Shown here piece by piece: positions 1 to 9,874 of a DNA stretch of 64,000 nt (the stretch's first letter is position 1; every line of letters starts with the position of its first letter). The notes under the pieces are model-generated. The model was not told the origin of the DNA and made no database searches. It was given only the letters and a program-made list of their open reading frames with translations. Location: NCBI RefSeq assembly GCF_003990185.1, contig NZ_RZHF01000025.1, positions 219,356-283,355 on the forward strand, in the 5' to 3' direction. The DNA comes from Vreelandella nanhaiensis. GTDB taxonomy: Bacteria > Pseudomonadota > Gammaproteobacteria > Pseudomonadales > Halomonadaceae. The translations under genes were made by a program, and so were the position numbers.

Positions 1-697
1 CTACCCCTAGGCTGTCATTGACGGATTTCAAGCCATCAATATCAATCAAGGCAATATCCAAACTCTCGCCAGCGCGCAGATGGCGCAGGCGAGAGGCCAT
101 CAAATCGTGTAAACGACGACGGTTGGGCAGGCCTGTCAGCGGATCCTCATAACCGATACGACGTAGATCATGCTCCCGCGCCTTTTGCGCTGATATATCA
201 GTGAACAGGTTGATAAAGTGCGTAATACTGCCGCGCTTATCGGTAATCGCGCGCACTTTTAACCACTCGGGATATTCATCCCCATGCTTGCGCCGGTTCC
301 ACATTTCCCCTTCCCAGCGCCCCGTCGCCTTTAAAGTACTCCAGAAGGTTTGGAAAAATGCTTTATCGTGGCGGGGGGCGGCTAGGGTTTCCAGCTGGCG
401 GCTAACAATTTCATCGCTGCTGTAACCGGTAATATCTGTGAACGCCGGATTAACGGCCAGAATTCTATTCTCCGCATCACTGACCACAATGGCATCGCTT
501 GCCATGTTAATGACATGTTGCGTCAAGTGGCAGCGTAAGCGTTGCCGGCGCACTTGACGCCAAGCATCCCAAAGCCCAAGTAGGACGAAACTGACCGCCA
601 CCATGCGCAGCATCGCATCGGGCAACCAAACACACCCCGGCAGCGCGGTCAGCCCGCCCCAGACCAACGGACGATTAAGAGAAACAGGGAGCCACAT
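1..697 (-). CDS. PAS-GGDEF diguanylate cyclase, N-terminal part (cut by window edge)
   Basis: Reading the minus strand from ATG at 697 gives an open frame running off the left edge (232 codons seen). An in-frame stop lies just upstream, so this is the first possible ATG. Residues ~10-40 are hydrophobic and may form membrane segments. A PAS domain follows (motifs NPAFTDITGYS and WEGEMWNRRKHGDEYPEWL), then the start of a GGDEF domain with EDPLTGLPNRR and the metal-binding stretch DIDGLKSVNDSLG. The GGDEF signature itself lies outside the window. The family makes cyclic di-GMP from two GTP. Whether an EAL domain follows cannot be seen. Confidence 0.85.
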   Translation of the reverse strand, partial: MWLPVSLNRPLVWGGLTALPGCVWLPDAMLRMVAVSFVLLGLWDAWRQVRRQRLRCHLTQHVINMASDAIVVSDAENRILAVNPAFTDITGYSSDEIVSRQLETLAAPRHDKAFFQTFWSTLKATGRWEGEMWNRRKHGDEYPEWLKVRAITDKRGSITHFINLFTDISAQKAREHDLRRIGYEDPLTGLPNRRRLHDLMASRLRHLRAGESLDIALIDIDGLKSVNDSLGV

Positions 698-1069
698 GGC
701 GATTCGCTACGTCCTATCCTGAAAAAACTGCTATAAAATAAACATAATCATCAAGCAACATACGCATCATGCCGTGTTACTAAAAGCTTGAATACCGCAT
801 ATTACGTTAATAGGTCGCTTAAGTGGATAAATCACTAACGACAAACCCCATGAAAAAAGCTTATCGTAAGCGACTATCACTTAATAAAAAGCGCTAGTTA
901 TCGGTGATAAAGGGTGTCTTGCGTGCATTCAGCGGTTTCGGGAAGTAGACTAAGCTAGGCCTTGCGGGCCGTGCCTCGGCGCTAGCCTCTCATGCTATAC
1001 TCCGATGCCATGCCTCGGCTCTTAATGCCGCACACGGCCAACAACCATCTTGAAACTCGGAACGATTCA
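698..1069. other. Intergenic region between the GGDEF gene and fabA (no gene seen)
   Basis: This 372-base AT-richer stretch must hold the promoters of the two divergent genes. An 8-bp inverted repeat, GTCGCTTA (about 822-829) and TAAGCGAC (about 863-870), could be an operator. TATACT at 996-1001 is a possible fabA -10, but no convincing -35 sits at the right distance. I could not recognise a FabR- or FadR-type site. Confidence 0.4.
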
Positions 1070-1585
1070 GTGACCAAGCAACATTCCTTTGATCGCGAAG
1101 AACTGCTGGCCTGCTCGCGCGGCGAGCTATTCGGCCCCGGAAACGCTCAGCTTCCGGCTCCTAACATGCTAATGCTTGATCGTATTACGCACATTCATGA
1201 AGAAGGCGGTGAGCATAGCAAAGGCGAACTGATTGCCGAGCTGGATATCTCTCCTGACCTATGGTTTTTTGATTGTCACTTTCCGGGCGATCCGGTCATG
1301 CCTGGCTGTCTAGGCCTTGATGCCATGTGGCAGCTTGTAGGTTTCTACCTGGGCTGGCTAGGCCATCCCGGACGGGGTCGCGCGCTTGGCTGCGGTGAGG
1401 TTAAATTCAGCGGGCAAATTATGCCTGATGCGAAAAAAGTAACTTACCGTATTAATATCAAGCGTATTATTACCCGGCGACTTATTCTGGGCATCGCCGA
1501 CGGCACCCTAGCTGTCGATGGACGCGATATTTATCAGGCTAATGATTTACGCGTTGGCCTATTCACCTCCACTGCGAATTTCTGA
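1070..1585 (+). CDS. fabA: 3-hydroxydecanoyl-ACP dehydratase/isomerase FabA
   Basis: FabA dehydrates 3-hydroxydecanoyl-ACP and isomerises trans-2- to cis-3-decenoyl-ACP, the branch point to unsaturated fatty acids, in the cytoplasm. The sequence is a near full-length match to the family, with the active-site His in [16 protein letters not shown] and the Asp in LGLDAMWQL. The frame is open from 992, but the GTG at 1070 ([13 protein letters not shown]) gives 171 aa, the usual size, and matches the N-terminus of other FabA proteins. No strong Shine-Dalgarno is visible, so the start is inferred from homology. fabB follows after 12 bases, as in many gammaproteobacteria. Confidence 0.96.
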   Translation: MTKQHSFDREELLACSRGELFGPGNAQLPAPNMLMLDRITHIHEEGGEHSKGELIAELDISPDLWFFDCHFPGDPVMPGCLGLDAMWQLVGFYLGWLGHPGRGRALGCGEVKFSGQIMPDAKKVTYRINIKRIITRRLILGIADGTLAVDGRDIYQANDLRVGLFTSTANF

Positions 1586-1597
1586 CAGGAGGCTCCC

Positions 1598-2815
1598 ATG
1601 CGACGAGTGGTAGTCACTGGCCTTGGCATCGTGTCGTGTCTGGGCAACGACCAAGAGCAGGTTCTCGAAGCGCTCAAGAGCGGGCGCAGCGGCATCCGTT
1701 TTAAGGAAGAGTACGCCGAGCGCGGCTTCCGTAGCCACGTGGCAGGCAGTGTCGATATTGATCTGGACACGCTGATTGACCGCAAGCTGCGCCGGTTTAT
1801 GGGCGACGCGGCGGCATATGCCTATGTTTCCATGGCCCAAGCCATCGAAGACTCAGGATTGTCGGCTGAACAGGTTTCCAGCGAGCGTACTGGACTTATC
1901 GCGGGCTCCGGCGGCGCGTCAAGCGCCAACCAGGTAGAAGCCGCCGATGTGATGCGTGAGAAAGGTCTGCGCCGCGTCGGCCCTTACCGGGTCACCCGTA
2001 CCATGGGCAGCACGGTGTCCGCTTGCCTCGCCACCCCATTCAAGATCAAGGGCGTGAACTACTCGATTTCGTCTGCCTGTGCTACGTCAGCGCACTGTAT
2101 CGGCAGTGCGATGGAGCAGATCCAGCTGGGCAAACAGGATGTAGTCTTTGCCGGGGGTGGCGAGGAAGAGCACTGGACACTTTCATGCCTGTTCGATGCC
2201 ATGGGAGCACTCTCTACTCAGTATAACGATGCGCCTGAGAAGGCCTCGCGCCCCTATGATCAGGCACGTGACGGATTTGTCATTGCTGGCGGCGGCGGCA
2301 TGCTGGTGCTTGAAGAGCTGGAGCACGCCAAGGCACGCGGCGCCAAGATTTACGGTGAGCTTGTGGGCTATGGTGCAACTTCAGATGGCCATGACATGGT
2401 GGCGCCATCTGGCGAAGGCGCAGTGCGCTGCATGCATCAGGCGATGGCGACCGTAACGGGGGACATTGACTATATCAACACCCACGGCACGTCAACGCCG
2501 GTAGGTGATATGGCTGAACTTAAAGCCGTCCGTGAAGTATTTGGCGACTCAACACCCGCGATGAGCTCAACCAAATCCCTCACCGGCCACTCTTTGGGCG
2601 CCACAGGCGTTCAGGAAGCCATCTATTCGTTGTTGATGATGCAGCATAACTTTGTGGCCGCTTCTGCTAACGTCGAGCACCTTGACGAGCAGGCGGCCGG
2701 GTTTGATATTGTGACCAAGCGGCGCGATGGCGTTACCCTTGAACGTATCCTGTCCAATAGCTTTGGCTTCGGCGGCACTAATGCCTGCCTGGTCTTCCAA
2801 CGGTATACCGACTGA
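1598..2815 (+). CDS. fabB: 3-oxoacyl-ACP synthase I (FabB)
   Basis: Beta-ketoacyl-ACP synthase I elongates acyl-ACP with malonyl-ACP and is needed to extend the cis-3-decenoyl product of FabA. The 405-aa length is normal. The thiolase fold carries the catalytic Cys in [10 protein letters not shown], a His in [11 protein letters not shown] and a second His in [11 protein letters not shown]. An AGGAGG-like ribosome site lies in the short gap after fabA, so the two genes are almost certainly one operon. The bidirectional terminator at 2847 follows the stop. Confidence 0.97.
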   Translation: MRRVVVTGLGIVSCLGNDQEQVLEALKSGRSGIRFKEEYAERGFRSHVAGSVDIDLDTLIDRKLRRFMGDAAAYAYVSMAQAIEDSGLSAEQVSSERTGLIAGSGGASSANQVEAADVMREKGLRRVGPYRVTRTMGSTVSACLATPFKIKGVNYSISSACATSAHCIGSAMEQIQLGKQDVVFAGGGEEEHWTLSCLFDAMGALSTQYNDAPEKASRPYDQARDGFVIAGGGGMLVLEELEHAKARGAKIYGELVGYGATSDGHDMVAPSGEGAVRCMHQAMATVTGDIDYINTHGTSTPVGDMAELKAVREVFGDSTPAMSSTKSLTGHSLGATGVQEAIYSLLMMQHNFVAASANVEHLDEQAAGFDIVTKRRDGVTLERILSNSFGFGGTNACLVFQRYTD

Positions 2816-2846
2816 AGCACGGCTAATGGATTGATATAGTGCAATA

Positions 2847-2876
2847 TAAAACGGCGCCTTGAAGGCGCCGTTTTTG
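2847..2876. terminator. Bidirectional rho-independent terminator between fabB and plsC
   Basis: A 9-bp perfect stem, ACGGCGCCT (2851-2859) and AGGCGCCGT (2863-2871) with a 3-nt loop, is preceded by AAAA and followed by TTTT. It can end both the fabAB transcript and the converging plsC transcript. Confidence 0.88.
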
Positions 2877-2903
2877 TGGCTGTCGATATAATCCATTCGG
2901 TGT

Positions 2904-3638
2904 CTAGCGGATGAGAGGACGCGGCACCTCGGAAATCTCTTGCAGCTGCCCTTCAATCCAGGCTTCCACCTCGGCAAGCACCTCGTCGGGCGTACGCCCC
3001 TGAGTCTCGATAGGCGCCCCAATACGGACCCGCAAAACCCCAGGCCGCTTTACCCACTGGCGTCCTGGCCAGCGTTCGCCAGCATTATGGGCAACCGGCA
3101 GCACCGGCACACCGGCCCGGCAGGCTACAACGCTGCCGCTCTTGTTGTAGCGCTTGCGCACGCCTGGGTCGACCCGCGTACCCTCTGGAAATATCAGCAC
3201 CGAAAGTCCCGTTCCTAGCCGCGCTACCCCTTGCGTCAGCACCTGTTTCAAGGCGCGGGCAGGCTTGGAGCGGTCAAGGCTGATAGGACGTAACAGGCGT
3301 AGCCCCCAGCCGAAAATCGGAATGCGCAGAAGTTCTTGCTTAAGCACAGTGCATACCGGCGGCTTCATTACCTGAAGAAAAACCGTTTCCCACTCGCATT
3401 GATGGTTTGCCTGAATAACACAAGGTCCTTCCGGAATACGCTCGCGCCCCTGAATATCGTAGCGAACCCCACAGGCAACCCGAAACCAGACCACTAAAAA
3501 GTGGTTATACAGATTCAGCAGACGGTAACGGCCTGCCAGTGGTAAAAAAGGAGCGATAGGCAGAAAAAACACGCCACTAACCAGCATGGCGAGGAAATAC
3601 CCGGCATAAAATACCAAGCTACGAACCACATTGATCAA
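2904..3638 (-). CDS. plsC: 1-acyl-sn-glycerol-3-phosphate acyltransferase (PlsC family)
   Basis: Membrane acyltransferase expected to acylate lysophosphatidic acid to phosphatidic acid in phospholipid synthesis. The 244-aa protein starts with two hydrophobic segments (residues ~5-30). The acyltransferase block NHQCEWET has His-x4-Glu, the variant found in many proteobacterial PlsC proteins in place of HX4D. The glycerol-phosphate motif FPEGTRV follows. It overlaps the upstream gene by 4 bases (ATGA), so it is co-translated with it. A related lysophospholipid acyltransferase with another substrate is possible. Confidence 0.85.
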   Translation of the reverse strand: MINVVRSLVFYAGYFLAMLVSGVFFLPIAPFLPLAGRYRLLNLYNHFLVVWFRVACGVRYDIQGRERIPEGPCVIQANHQCEWETVFLQVMKPPVCTVLKQELLRIPIFGWGLRLLRPISLDRSKPARALKQVLTQGVARLGTGLSVLIFPEGTRVDPGVRKRYNKSGSVVACRAGVPVLPVAHNAGERWPGRQWVKRPGVLRVRIGAPIETQGRTPDEVLAEVEAWIEGQLQEISEVPRPLIR

Positions 3639-4525
3639 ATGGACTCTCCTGTACTGGCATCCTGCTGGTCATCGCGCATAAGGCACCAGGCATCCAGCAT
3701 GCGTCCTACTTCTAGCCGCCAGGGTTTCTGATGCACACCGAAGACATCCAGCACACGGCGGCAATTTAAGACGCGCCGCAATTTTGCATCGTGATGATGA
3801 TTCAGTGCGGTTACCTCACCAAGCTCGACCTTTTCGCCACGCCCTTCCAAATGAGTTGCCAACTGAGTACGCACCATGGAAGTGAAGGTGAACGCGCTCA
3901 CCGGCTCTGTACCAGCCAAGTGGTAGGCGCCCCAAGCATTGGCACCGCTCGCCTGCTGCTGGAGCATTCCGACCAATGCCATGGCCACGGCATCCGCCGA
4001 GGTAGGGCAACACACCACGTCTTCTGCTGCGCGCACGCTTTGCCCTTCGATCAGACTATCGATAATCTCATTTAACCAGGCATGACTGCCCTCAAGCGCA
4101 AACAGAGGGCCAAGGCGTATAATCAGATGACGATGGTACTCATTCCGAATCCGGTCGCCGGTCGCGACCAACCGCCGTAAGCACTCATCGCGTGGCGTTG
4201 GCACCACATGCTCGTCGATCGGCTCATCAAAGCCATCTTCATAGAGCTGGTCTGAGACGCACCATACCAAGGGCACTTCTTGTGCAAGACAGGCATCCAG
4301 ACAGCGCTCTACTGCATCCGCATGCTCGCCTACCGCCGCTGGTGTCATGTTAAGCGGTTGTGCCAGCGGAGGAATAATCACTGCGTCAGGCGCAATTGTA
4401 TGCAACTGGGTCGCAGTGATCGTCACCCCCTGCTCAATCACCAGCTCCGTATCCGTGCGGCGGTTCACTTCCCGGGCCAGTGCCAAGCTTAAGCAGTGCC
4501 CTGCATCCAGTATCAGCAGCTTCAA
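3635..4525 (-). CDS. RmlD/SDR-like NAD(P)-binding protein
   Basis: The 296-aa protein resembles extended short-chain dehydrogenases of the dTDP-4-dehydrorhamnose reductase (RmlD) group. It has an N-terminal beta strand and loop (KLLILDAGHCLSLAL), a VPLVWCVSDQLYEDG segment at the usual catalytic-domain position and a HLIIRLGPLFA strand. The nucleotide-binding GxxGxxG is degenerate (DAGHCLS) and no clear YxxxK pair is visible, so enzymatic activity is doubtful. It overlaps plsC by 4 bases. No specific substrate can be assigned. Confidence 0.6.
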   Translation of the reverse strand: MKLLILDAGHCLSLALAREVNRRTDTELVIEQGVTITATQLHTIAPDAVIIPPLAQPLNMTPAAVGEHADAVERCLDACLAQEVPLVWCVSDQLYEDGFDEPIDEHVVPTPRDECLRRLVATGDRIRNEYHRHLIIRLGPLFALEGSHAWLNEIIDSLIEGQSVRAAEDVVCCPTSADAVAMALVGMLQQQASGANAWGAYHLAGTEPVSAFTFTSMVRTQLATHLEGRGEKVELGEVTALNHHHDAKLRRVLNCRRVLDVFGVHQKPWRLEVGRMLDAWCLMRDDQQDASTGESI

Positions 4526-4586
4526 GACAGCCCCTCTTTATCAACCAACGTAGCCAACCAGCTAAACGCGACGTACCCGAGCACCG

Positions 4587-5210
4587 TTAGAACGGAATTT
4601 CGTCGTCGAAATCGTCAAAGCTACCCGGATCCGGCGCGCCGTAGTTGCTATTCTGATGGCCTTGCTGCGGCGCAGGCGTGGGCTGAGGACGAGGTGCGGG
4701 CTGGCCGCTTGGCGATTGATTGCCCTGCTGCGGGTTGCCCTGGTTCGGATAGCCCTGGCCACCGTAATTGTTCCCCTGGGGGGCGCCATTCTGCTGCGGG
4801 TAGTTGCCTTGAGGGGCCGCACCCTGGCTGCCATAGTTATTTTGCGGCGCACTACCACCCTGGAAGTCGCCACCCCGGCCATCCAGCATTTGCATATCGT
4901 TGGCAACGATTTCGGTGCTGTAACGATCCTGGCCGTTCTGGTCTTGCCATTTACGGGTTTGCAGGCGCCCCTCGATATACACCTTGGAGCCTTTTTTCAG
5001 GTACTGCTGGGCAATTTCAGCTGTTTTATTAAACAGTACGACCCGGTGCCACTCGGTGCGCTCCTGTCGCTGACCACTCTGGCGATCCATCCACGTATCG
5101 GACGTGGCCAGGTTCAGGTTAGCGACGGCCGTACCGCTTGGGGTAAAGCGCACTTCAGGGTCCTGTCCGAGGTTACCGATCAGAATCACTTTGTTGATAC
5201 CGCGAGCCAT
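4587..5210 (-). CDS. ssb: Single-stranded DNA-binding protein
   Basis: SSB coats single-stranded DNA during replication, recombination and repair. The OB fold covers residues ~1-110 ([20 protein letters not shown], then [12 protein letters not shown] and [13 protein letters not shown]). A Gln/Gly/Asn/Pro-rich linker follows, then the acidic protein-interaction tip DDFDDEIPF. The frame extends five codons upstream, but the ATG at 5210 is preceded by AAGGAG at good spacing and gives the family N-terminus MARGINKV. At 207 aa it is slightly longer than the E. coli protein because of the linker. Confidence 0.96.
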   Translation of the reverse strand: MARGINKVILIGNLGQDPEVRFTPSGTAVANLNLATSDTWMDRQSGQRQERTEWHRVVLFNKTAEIAQQYLKKGSKVYIEGRLQTRKWQDQNGQDRYSTEIVANDMQMLDGRGGDFQGGSAPQNNYGSQGAAPQGNYPQQNGAPQGNNYGGQGYPNQGNPQQGNQSPSGQPAPRPQPTPAPQQGHQNSNYGAPDPGSFDDFDDEIPF

Positions 5211-5310
5211 AAGGCGCTCCTTCATTTAACTGACGTATGGATAAACATTTGCGAGCGACTGTCACGCATCGCCGATGCCACTGTCTTGCTACGGCTGACA
5301 GGCAGCCACT

Positions 5311-6687
5311 TTACGATTTCGGGGGAATCAACCGGGTCAGCGCGTCTCTATCAAGTTGCTGACGGTTAACCTTTAAATAGACCAACCGCTCTTCGGGCAC
5401 CACCATCACGTCCTCAACACCCACCACGTCGGCCAAACGTTCGAGCAATAAATCCAGCATATCTGGTGGCGTGTCATTAAGGGCTACCACTTCACTGGAG
5501 AGCGGCGGCGGCGATGGCATCTTCCACATCGCAAGCCACCATAGCAGAGCAAGCACTCCACATCCGATAAAAACGGCGTTCAGGCCCCACACATTAGCCA
5601 GCAGGCCACCTAGAGTACCGCCCAGAAACGCGCCTAGAAACTGGCTAGTGGAATACACGCCCATCGCAGTGCCTTTGGCACCCGCAGGGGCAAGCTTACT
5701 GAGCATTGACGGCAGCGTGGCTTCCAGCAAGTTGAAGCCGGTGAAGAAAACAAACAGCCCGATGAACAGCCAATAACCATGAGAAAATGACGACCCAAGC
5801 CCTCCCAGACTCACCGCGATGGCACCAATGGCCAGCAGGCAAACCACCTTGGTCTGCTGCTTTTTCTCGGCTACGATCATGAGCGGCACCATGGCCACAA
5901 ATGAAAGCCCCATAATGCCCAGGTACGCCAACCCGTGATGTGCCAGCGGAATCCCAGCCTCCTGCAACCGAAAGGGCACCGCGACGAAAATGGCCATCAG
6001 CACCAGATGCAGTGTAAAAATCGATATATCCAGCCGCCATAGATCAGGCCGTATAATTACGCTTTTAAACTGCTGGCGATCCAGCCCCACATCACGGTGG
6101 CGCAGCCGCCGGGGAGCGGGTGGCACCCAGCGCCACAGGACGATCAAGCCTAAAAGAGTAAGCAGTGCAGTAAACCAGAACACGCCGGAAAGCCCCGCCC
6201 AAGAGGCAAGCCAGGGCCCCACGACCATGGCGATGGCAAACGAGGCGCCAATTGATAAACCAATTGTAGCCATAGCCGCCGTGCGCACCTGTTCCCGCGT
6301 CTGGTCGGCAAGCAGCGCCATGATGGCCGCGGCCACCGCTCCACTGCCCTGCAGCGCACGCCCGATAATAATCCCGCCGATGGAGTCCGCCATGGCGGCC
6401 ACCATACTACCCAGAGCAAAAACAATCAGTCCAAATGCGATAACCCGTTTGCGCCCGATACGGTCTGACAACAGGCCAAACGGAATCTGCAGCACGGCCT
6501 GGGTAAGTCCGTAGACGCCTAGTGCAAAGCCCACCAGCAGCGGGGTCGCCCCTTCAAGCGCGTCGGCATACAGCGCCAGCACCGGCAACACCATGAAAAG
6601 CCCCAGCATACGAGACGCATAAAGCCCGGCCAAGCCGCTGATTGCACGACGCTCAGTGGCCAGTAGCAGTGCAGAAACCTTGCGCAT
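5311..6687 (-). CDS. MFS transporter with C-terminal YAM-like domain (YajR type)
   Basis: The 458-aa protein has twelve predicted membrane helices. It carries the MFS signature between helices 2 and 3 (GLLSDRIGRKRVI) and the motif-B-like GRALQGSGAVAAA. After the last helix, a soluble ~60-residue tail (LLLERLADVVGVEDVMVVPEERLVYLKV) resembles the ferredoxin-like YAM domain of E. coli YajR, a proton-coupled transporter of unknown substrate. I chose ATG at 6687 (MRKVSALL, with AAGGG upstream) over the ATG at 6753, because the 22 extra residues look non-coding. The gene is divergent from uvrA. Confidence 0.8.
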   Translation of the reverse strand: MRKVSALLLATERRAISGLAGLYASRMLGLFMVLPVLALYADALEGATPLLVGFALGVYGLTQAVLQIPFGLLSDRIGRKRVIAFGLIVFALGSMVAAMADSIGGIIIGRALQGSGAVAAAIMALLADQTREQVRTAAMATIGLSIGASFAIAMVVGPWLASWAGLSGVFWFTALLTLLGLIVLWRWVPPAPRRLRHRDVGLDRQQFKSVIIRPDLWRLDISIFTLHLVLMAIFVAVPFRLQEAGIPLAHHGLAYLGIMGLSFVAMVPLMIVAEKKQQTKVVCLLAIGAIAVSLGGLGSSFSHGYWLFIGLFVFFTGFNLLEATLPSMLSKLAPAGAKGTAMGVYSTSQFLGAFLGGTLGGLLANVWGLNAVFIGCGVLALLWWLAMWKMPSPPPLSSEVVALNDTPPDMLDLLLERLADVVGVEDVMVVPEERLVYLKVNRQQLDRDALTRLIPPKS

Positions 6688-6797
6688 AATGCCCTTGAGT
6701 ATGGTGGATGGAGCCAAAGCCCTTGGATAACCCCCCATTCTAGCGGTTTGCATCCACGCTGGAAACGCCGTCCTGCGTTAAGCTATACAAAGCGTTT

Positions 6798-6827
6798 TTG
6801 CCGGGAGAGGGGTGGCAAACGTATAAT
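6798..6827 (+). promoter_or_regulatory. Sigma-70-like promoter of uvrA
   Basis: TTGCCG (6798-6803) and TATAAT (6822-6827) are separated by 18 bases. Transcription would start near 6834, giving a ~24-nt leader before ATG at 6858. No CTG-N10-CAG LexA box was found in 6688-6857. Confidence 0.6.
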
Positions 6828-6857
6828 TACTCTTTTGCCGCGCGAGTCGAGGTGTTG

Positions 6858-9701
6858 ATGGACAGCATTCTGGTCAGGGGTGCACGCACCCACAACCTCA
6901 AGCAGATCGATGTAGAACTGCCCCGCGACAAGCTGATTGTGATTACCGGCCTGTCAGGCTCAGGTAAATCGTCGCTGGCGTTTGACACACTTTATGCCGA
7001 AGGACAGCGTCGCTATGTAGAATCGCTCTCTACCTATGCGCGCCAGTTCCTGTCGATGATGGAAAAGCCCGATGTGGATCACATTGGGGGGCTATCGCCT
7101 GCCATCTCCATCGAGCAGAAATCCACCTCCCACAACCCACGTTCGACCGTGGGCACCATCACTGAAATATACGATTACCTGCGCCTGCTGTTTGCCCGAG
7201 CCGGCACACCCCGCTGCCCCGAACACGGCGAGGATCTGGAAGCCCAAACCATTTCTCAGATGGTCGACCAGGTAATGAATCTGGCCGAGGGCACCAGACT
7301 GATGCTTCTGGCCCCTGTGGTAAAAGGACGCAAGGGCGAACACCTACAGCTGCTGGCTGAGCTGCGCGCTCAAGGATTTGTGCGTGCGCTTATTGATGGC
7401 CAGGTGCTGGAGCTTGACGATGTCGCGCCGTTGGATAAGCGCAAGAAGCACGATATCAGCGTGGTGGTTGACCGCTTCAAGGTACGCGACGACATCGCCC
7501 AGCGTCTGGCCGAGTCATTCGAGACCGCACTCAACCTGGCCGACGGCACCGCCATGATCCACTTTATGGATGGCGAGCAGGAGGATATGGCCTTCTCGTC
7601 ACGTTTTGCCTGTCCGGTCTGCGGCTACTCGCTGTCTGAACTTGAGCCGCGTATGTTCTCGTTCAACAACCCAGCGGGCGCTTGCCCAACCTGTGATGGT
7701 CTGGGCATACAGCAGTATTTCGATCCCGAAAAGCTGATCAGCCACCCTGAGCTCTCGCTGGCAGAAGGCGTCATCAAGGGCTGGGATCGGCGCAATATCT
7801 ATTATTTTACTCAGCTACAGGCGCTTGCCAAACACTACGGCTTTGAGCTCGAAACGCCGTGGAAAGAGCTCCCCCGCCATGAGCAGGAGATCATTCTCAA
7901 CGGTAGCGGCAGCGAAAAGATTCCGTTTGCCTATGTCGGCGACCGAGGCCGCAAAGTCACCCGCGAGCACGCCTTCGAGGGTGTATTGCCTAATATGCAG
8001 CGCCGCTACCGTGAAACCGAGTCCAACATGGTGCGCGATGACCTGGCGAAATATATTGCCATGCAGCCTTGTGCCACGTGTCACGGCACACGCCTGCGTA
8101 AGGAATCGCGTCATGTGTTTGTGGATGATCGTAATATTGCCGACGTGGTACGTACCCCGATCGGCGAGGCGCAGCGCTATTTTGCAGCGCTAAAACTGCC
8201 AGGCCGTAAAGGTGAGATTGCCGACAAGATCGTCAATGAAATTCATGCCCGGCTGGAGTTCCTGGTTAACGTCGGGCTTGATTATCTGAACCTTGAACGC
8301 AGTGCCGATACGCTTTCAGGCGGTGAAGCCCAGCGGATTCGTCTGGCAAGCCAGATCGGCGCGGGTCTCGTCGGGGTCATGTACATTCTTGACGAACCCT
8401 CAATCGGCCTGCACCAACGCGACAATGACCGGCTGTTGAAAACCCTGGAGCGCCTGCGCGACTTGGGCAACACCGTGATTGTGGTAGAGCATGACGAGGA
8501 TGCTATCCGCGCGGCTGATCACGTGCTGGATATTGGCCCTGGCGCAGGTGTTCACGGCGGTGAAATTGTCGCGCAGGGAACGCCCCAAGAGGTCATGGAT
8601 AACCCCAACTCACTAACCGGCCAGTATCTGACCGGCACTCGCGAGATCAGCGTGCCGCCTTATCGCATTCCCGGTAACCCGGAAAAACAGTTGGTGTTAC
8701 GTGGCGCGACAGGCAACAACCTGCAGAATGTGACCCTCAGCTTGCCGCTGGGGCTTTTCATCGCAATTACCGGCGTATCAGGATCGGGCAAATCGACCCT
8801 GATCAATGGCACGCTGATGCCCATTGCCGCGCGTGAGCTGAACCGGGCGACGACGCTGACGGCTGCGCCCTACAAGAAGATCGAAGGGCTCGACCAGCTC
8901 GATAAAGTGATCGATATCGACCAGAGCCCGATCGGACGTACGCCCCGCTCCAACCCGGCCACCTATACCGGCATCTTCACGCCCATCCGTGAACTATTTG
9001 CCGGCACCCAGGAGGCACGCTCGCGCGGTTACAAACCGGGACGCTTCAGCTTCAACGTCAAGGGCGGGCGCTGCGAGGCATGCCAAGGCGAGGGCATGAT
9101 CAAGGTCGAGATGCACTTTCTGCCCGATATCTATGTGCCGTGTGATGTCTGCAAGGGCAAGCGCTACAACCGCGAGACACTGGATATTCACTACAAGGGT
9201 AAAACGATCCACGAAGTGCTGGAAATGACGGTTGAGGACGCGCTTGAGTTCTTTAGCCCAGTGCCGGCTATCGCACGACGCCTGCAAACGCTGATGGATG
9301 TAGGCCTTTCCTATATTCGCCTGGGCCAGAGCGCCACCACGCTTTCCGGTGGTGAAGCGCAGCGTGTCAAGCTTGCCCGCGAGCTTGCCAAGCGCGACAC
9401 CGGCAAGACCCTATATATCCTTGATGAACCCACGACCGGGCTACACTTTGAGGATATCCGGCAGCTCTTGACCGTTCTGCATCGCCTGCGCGACCACGGC
9501 AATACCATCGTGGTGATCGAACACAACCTGGATGTGATCAAAACCGCGGACTGGATTGTCGACCTAGGCCCCGAAGGCGGCTCCGGCGGTGGGAAAATTA
9601 TCGCCGAAGGCACACCAGAGAAAGTCGCCAAACAGAGCGTGTCACATACAGGACGCTTTCTCTCCCCGCTGCTTGAGCGCGGCAACCGCGCCACTTCGTA
9701 A
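6858..9701 (+). CDS. uvrA: Excinuclease ABC subunit A
   Basis: UvrA is the damage-recognition ATPase of nucleotide excision repair and loads UvrB. The 947-aa protein has two ABC ATPase modules. Walker A sites are [12 protein letters not shown] near the N-terminus and [10 protein letters not shown] in the second half, with signature motifs [12 protein letters not shown] and [12 protein letters not shown]. Zinc-binding cysteine pairs are CPVC...CPTC and CEAC...CDVC. The frame opens at 6798, but that start overlaps the promoter. ATG at 6858 follows GAGG and gives the canonical [15 protein letters not shown]. Confidence 0.97.
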   Translation: MDSILVRGARTHNLKQIDVELPRDKLIVITGLSGSGKSSLAFDTLYAEGQRRYVESLSTYARQFLSMMEKPDVDHIGGLSPAISIEQKSTSHNPRSTVGTITEIYDYLRLLFARAGTPRCPEHGEDLEAQTISQMVDQVMNLAEGTRLMLLAPVVKGRKGEHLQLLAELRAQGFVRALIDGQVLELDDVAPLDKRKKHDISVVVDRFKVRDDIAQRLAESFETALNLADGTAMIHFMDGEQEDMAFSSRFACPVCGYSLSELEPRMFSFNNPAGACPTCDGLGIQQYFDPEKLISHPELSLAEGVIKGWDRRNIYYFTQLQALAKHYGFELETPWKELPRHEQEIILNGSGSEKIPFAYVGDRGRKVTREHAFEGVLPNMQRRYRETESNMVRDDLAKYIAMQPCATCHGTRLRKESRHVFVDDRNIADVVRTPIGEAQRYFAALKLPGRKGEIADKIVNEIHARLEFLVNVGLDYLNLERSADTLSGGEAQRIRLASQIGAGLVGVMYILDEPSIGLHQRDNDRLLKTLERLRDLGNTVIVVEHDEDAIRAADHVLDIGPGAGVHGGEIVAQGTPQEVMDNPNSLTGQYLTGTREISVPPYRIPGNPEKQLVLRGATGNNLQNVTLSLPLGLFIAITGVSGSGKSTLINGTLMPIAARELNRATTLTAAPYKKIEGLDQLDKVIDIDQSPIGRTPRSNPATYTGIFTPIRELFAGTQEARSRGYKPGRFSFNVKGGRCEACQGEGMIKVEMHFLPDIYVPCDVCKGKRYNRETLDIHYKGKTIHEVLEMTVEDALEFFSPVPAIARRLQTLMDVGLSYIRLGQSATTLSGGEAQRVKLARELAKRDTGKTLYILDEPTTGLHFEDIRQLLTVLHRLRDHGNTIVVIEHNLDVIKTADWIVDLGPEGGSGGGKIIAEGTPEKVAKQSVSHTGRFLSPLLERGNRATS

Positions 9702-9711
9702 CCTGCCATTC

Positions 9712-9748
9712 CAGGGTGGGCATTCGCCCACCCTGCTCTTGGTTTTAT
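9712..9748 (+). terminator. Terminator hairpin after uvrA
   Basis: A perfect 10-bp stem, CAGGGTGGGC (9712-9721) and GCCCACCCTG (9726-9735), has an ATTC loop. The following run is only CTCTTGGTTTT, so its strength is uncertain. Confidence 0.6.
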
Positions 9749-9874
9749 GCCATAATTTAGCCGAATCAACTTCTGTATCAATGTAGCTAGGCCGCGCAGC
9801 ATGCGATTAAATTGCTTATTGTCATTAGCCGAATAACTTGATATTTGTTAGGCAATACTCATGGAGATCAAGCT

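Noticed and set aside
4656..5369. 237-codon plus-strand ORF opposite ssb
   Set aside because: It is the antisense of the SSB gene, made open by the Gln/Gly/Asn-rich linker codons. SSB is unmistakable.
5990..6514. 174-codon plus-strand ORF opposite the MFS transporter
   Set aside because: Antisense shadow of the transporter; Ser/Arg-rich translation without domain.
6688..6857. Possible LexA box upstream of uvrA
   Set aside because: No CTG-N10-CAG palindrome could be found, although uvrA is SOS-controlled in E. coli.
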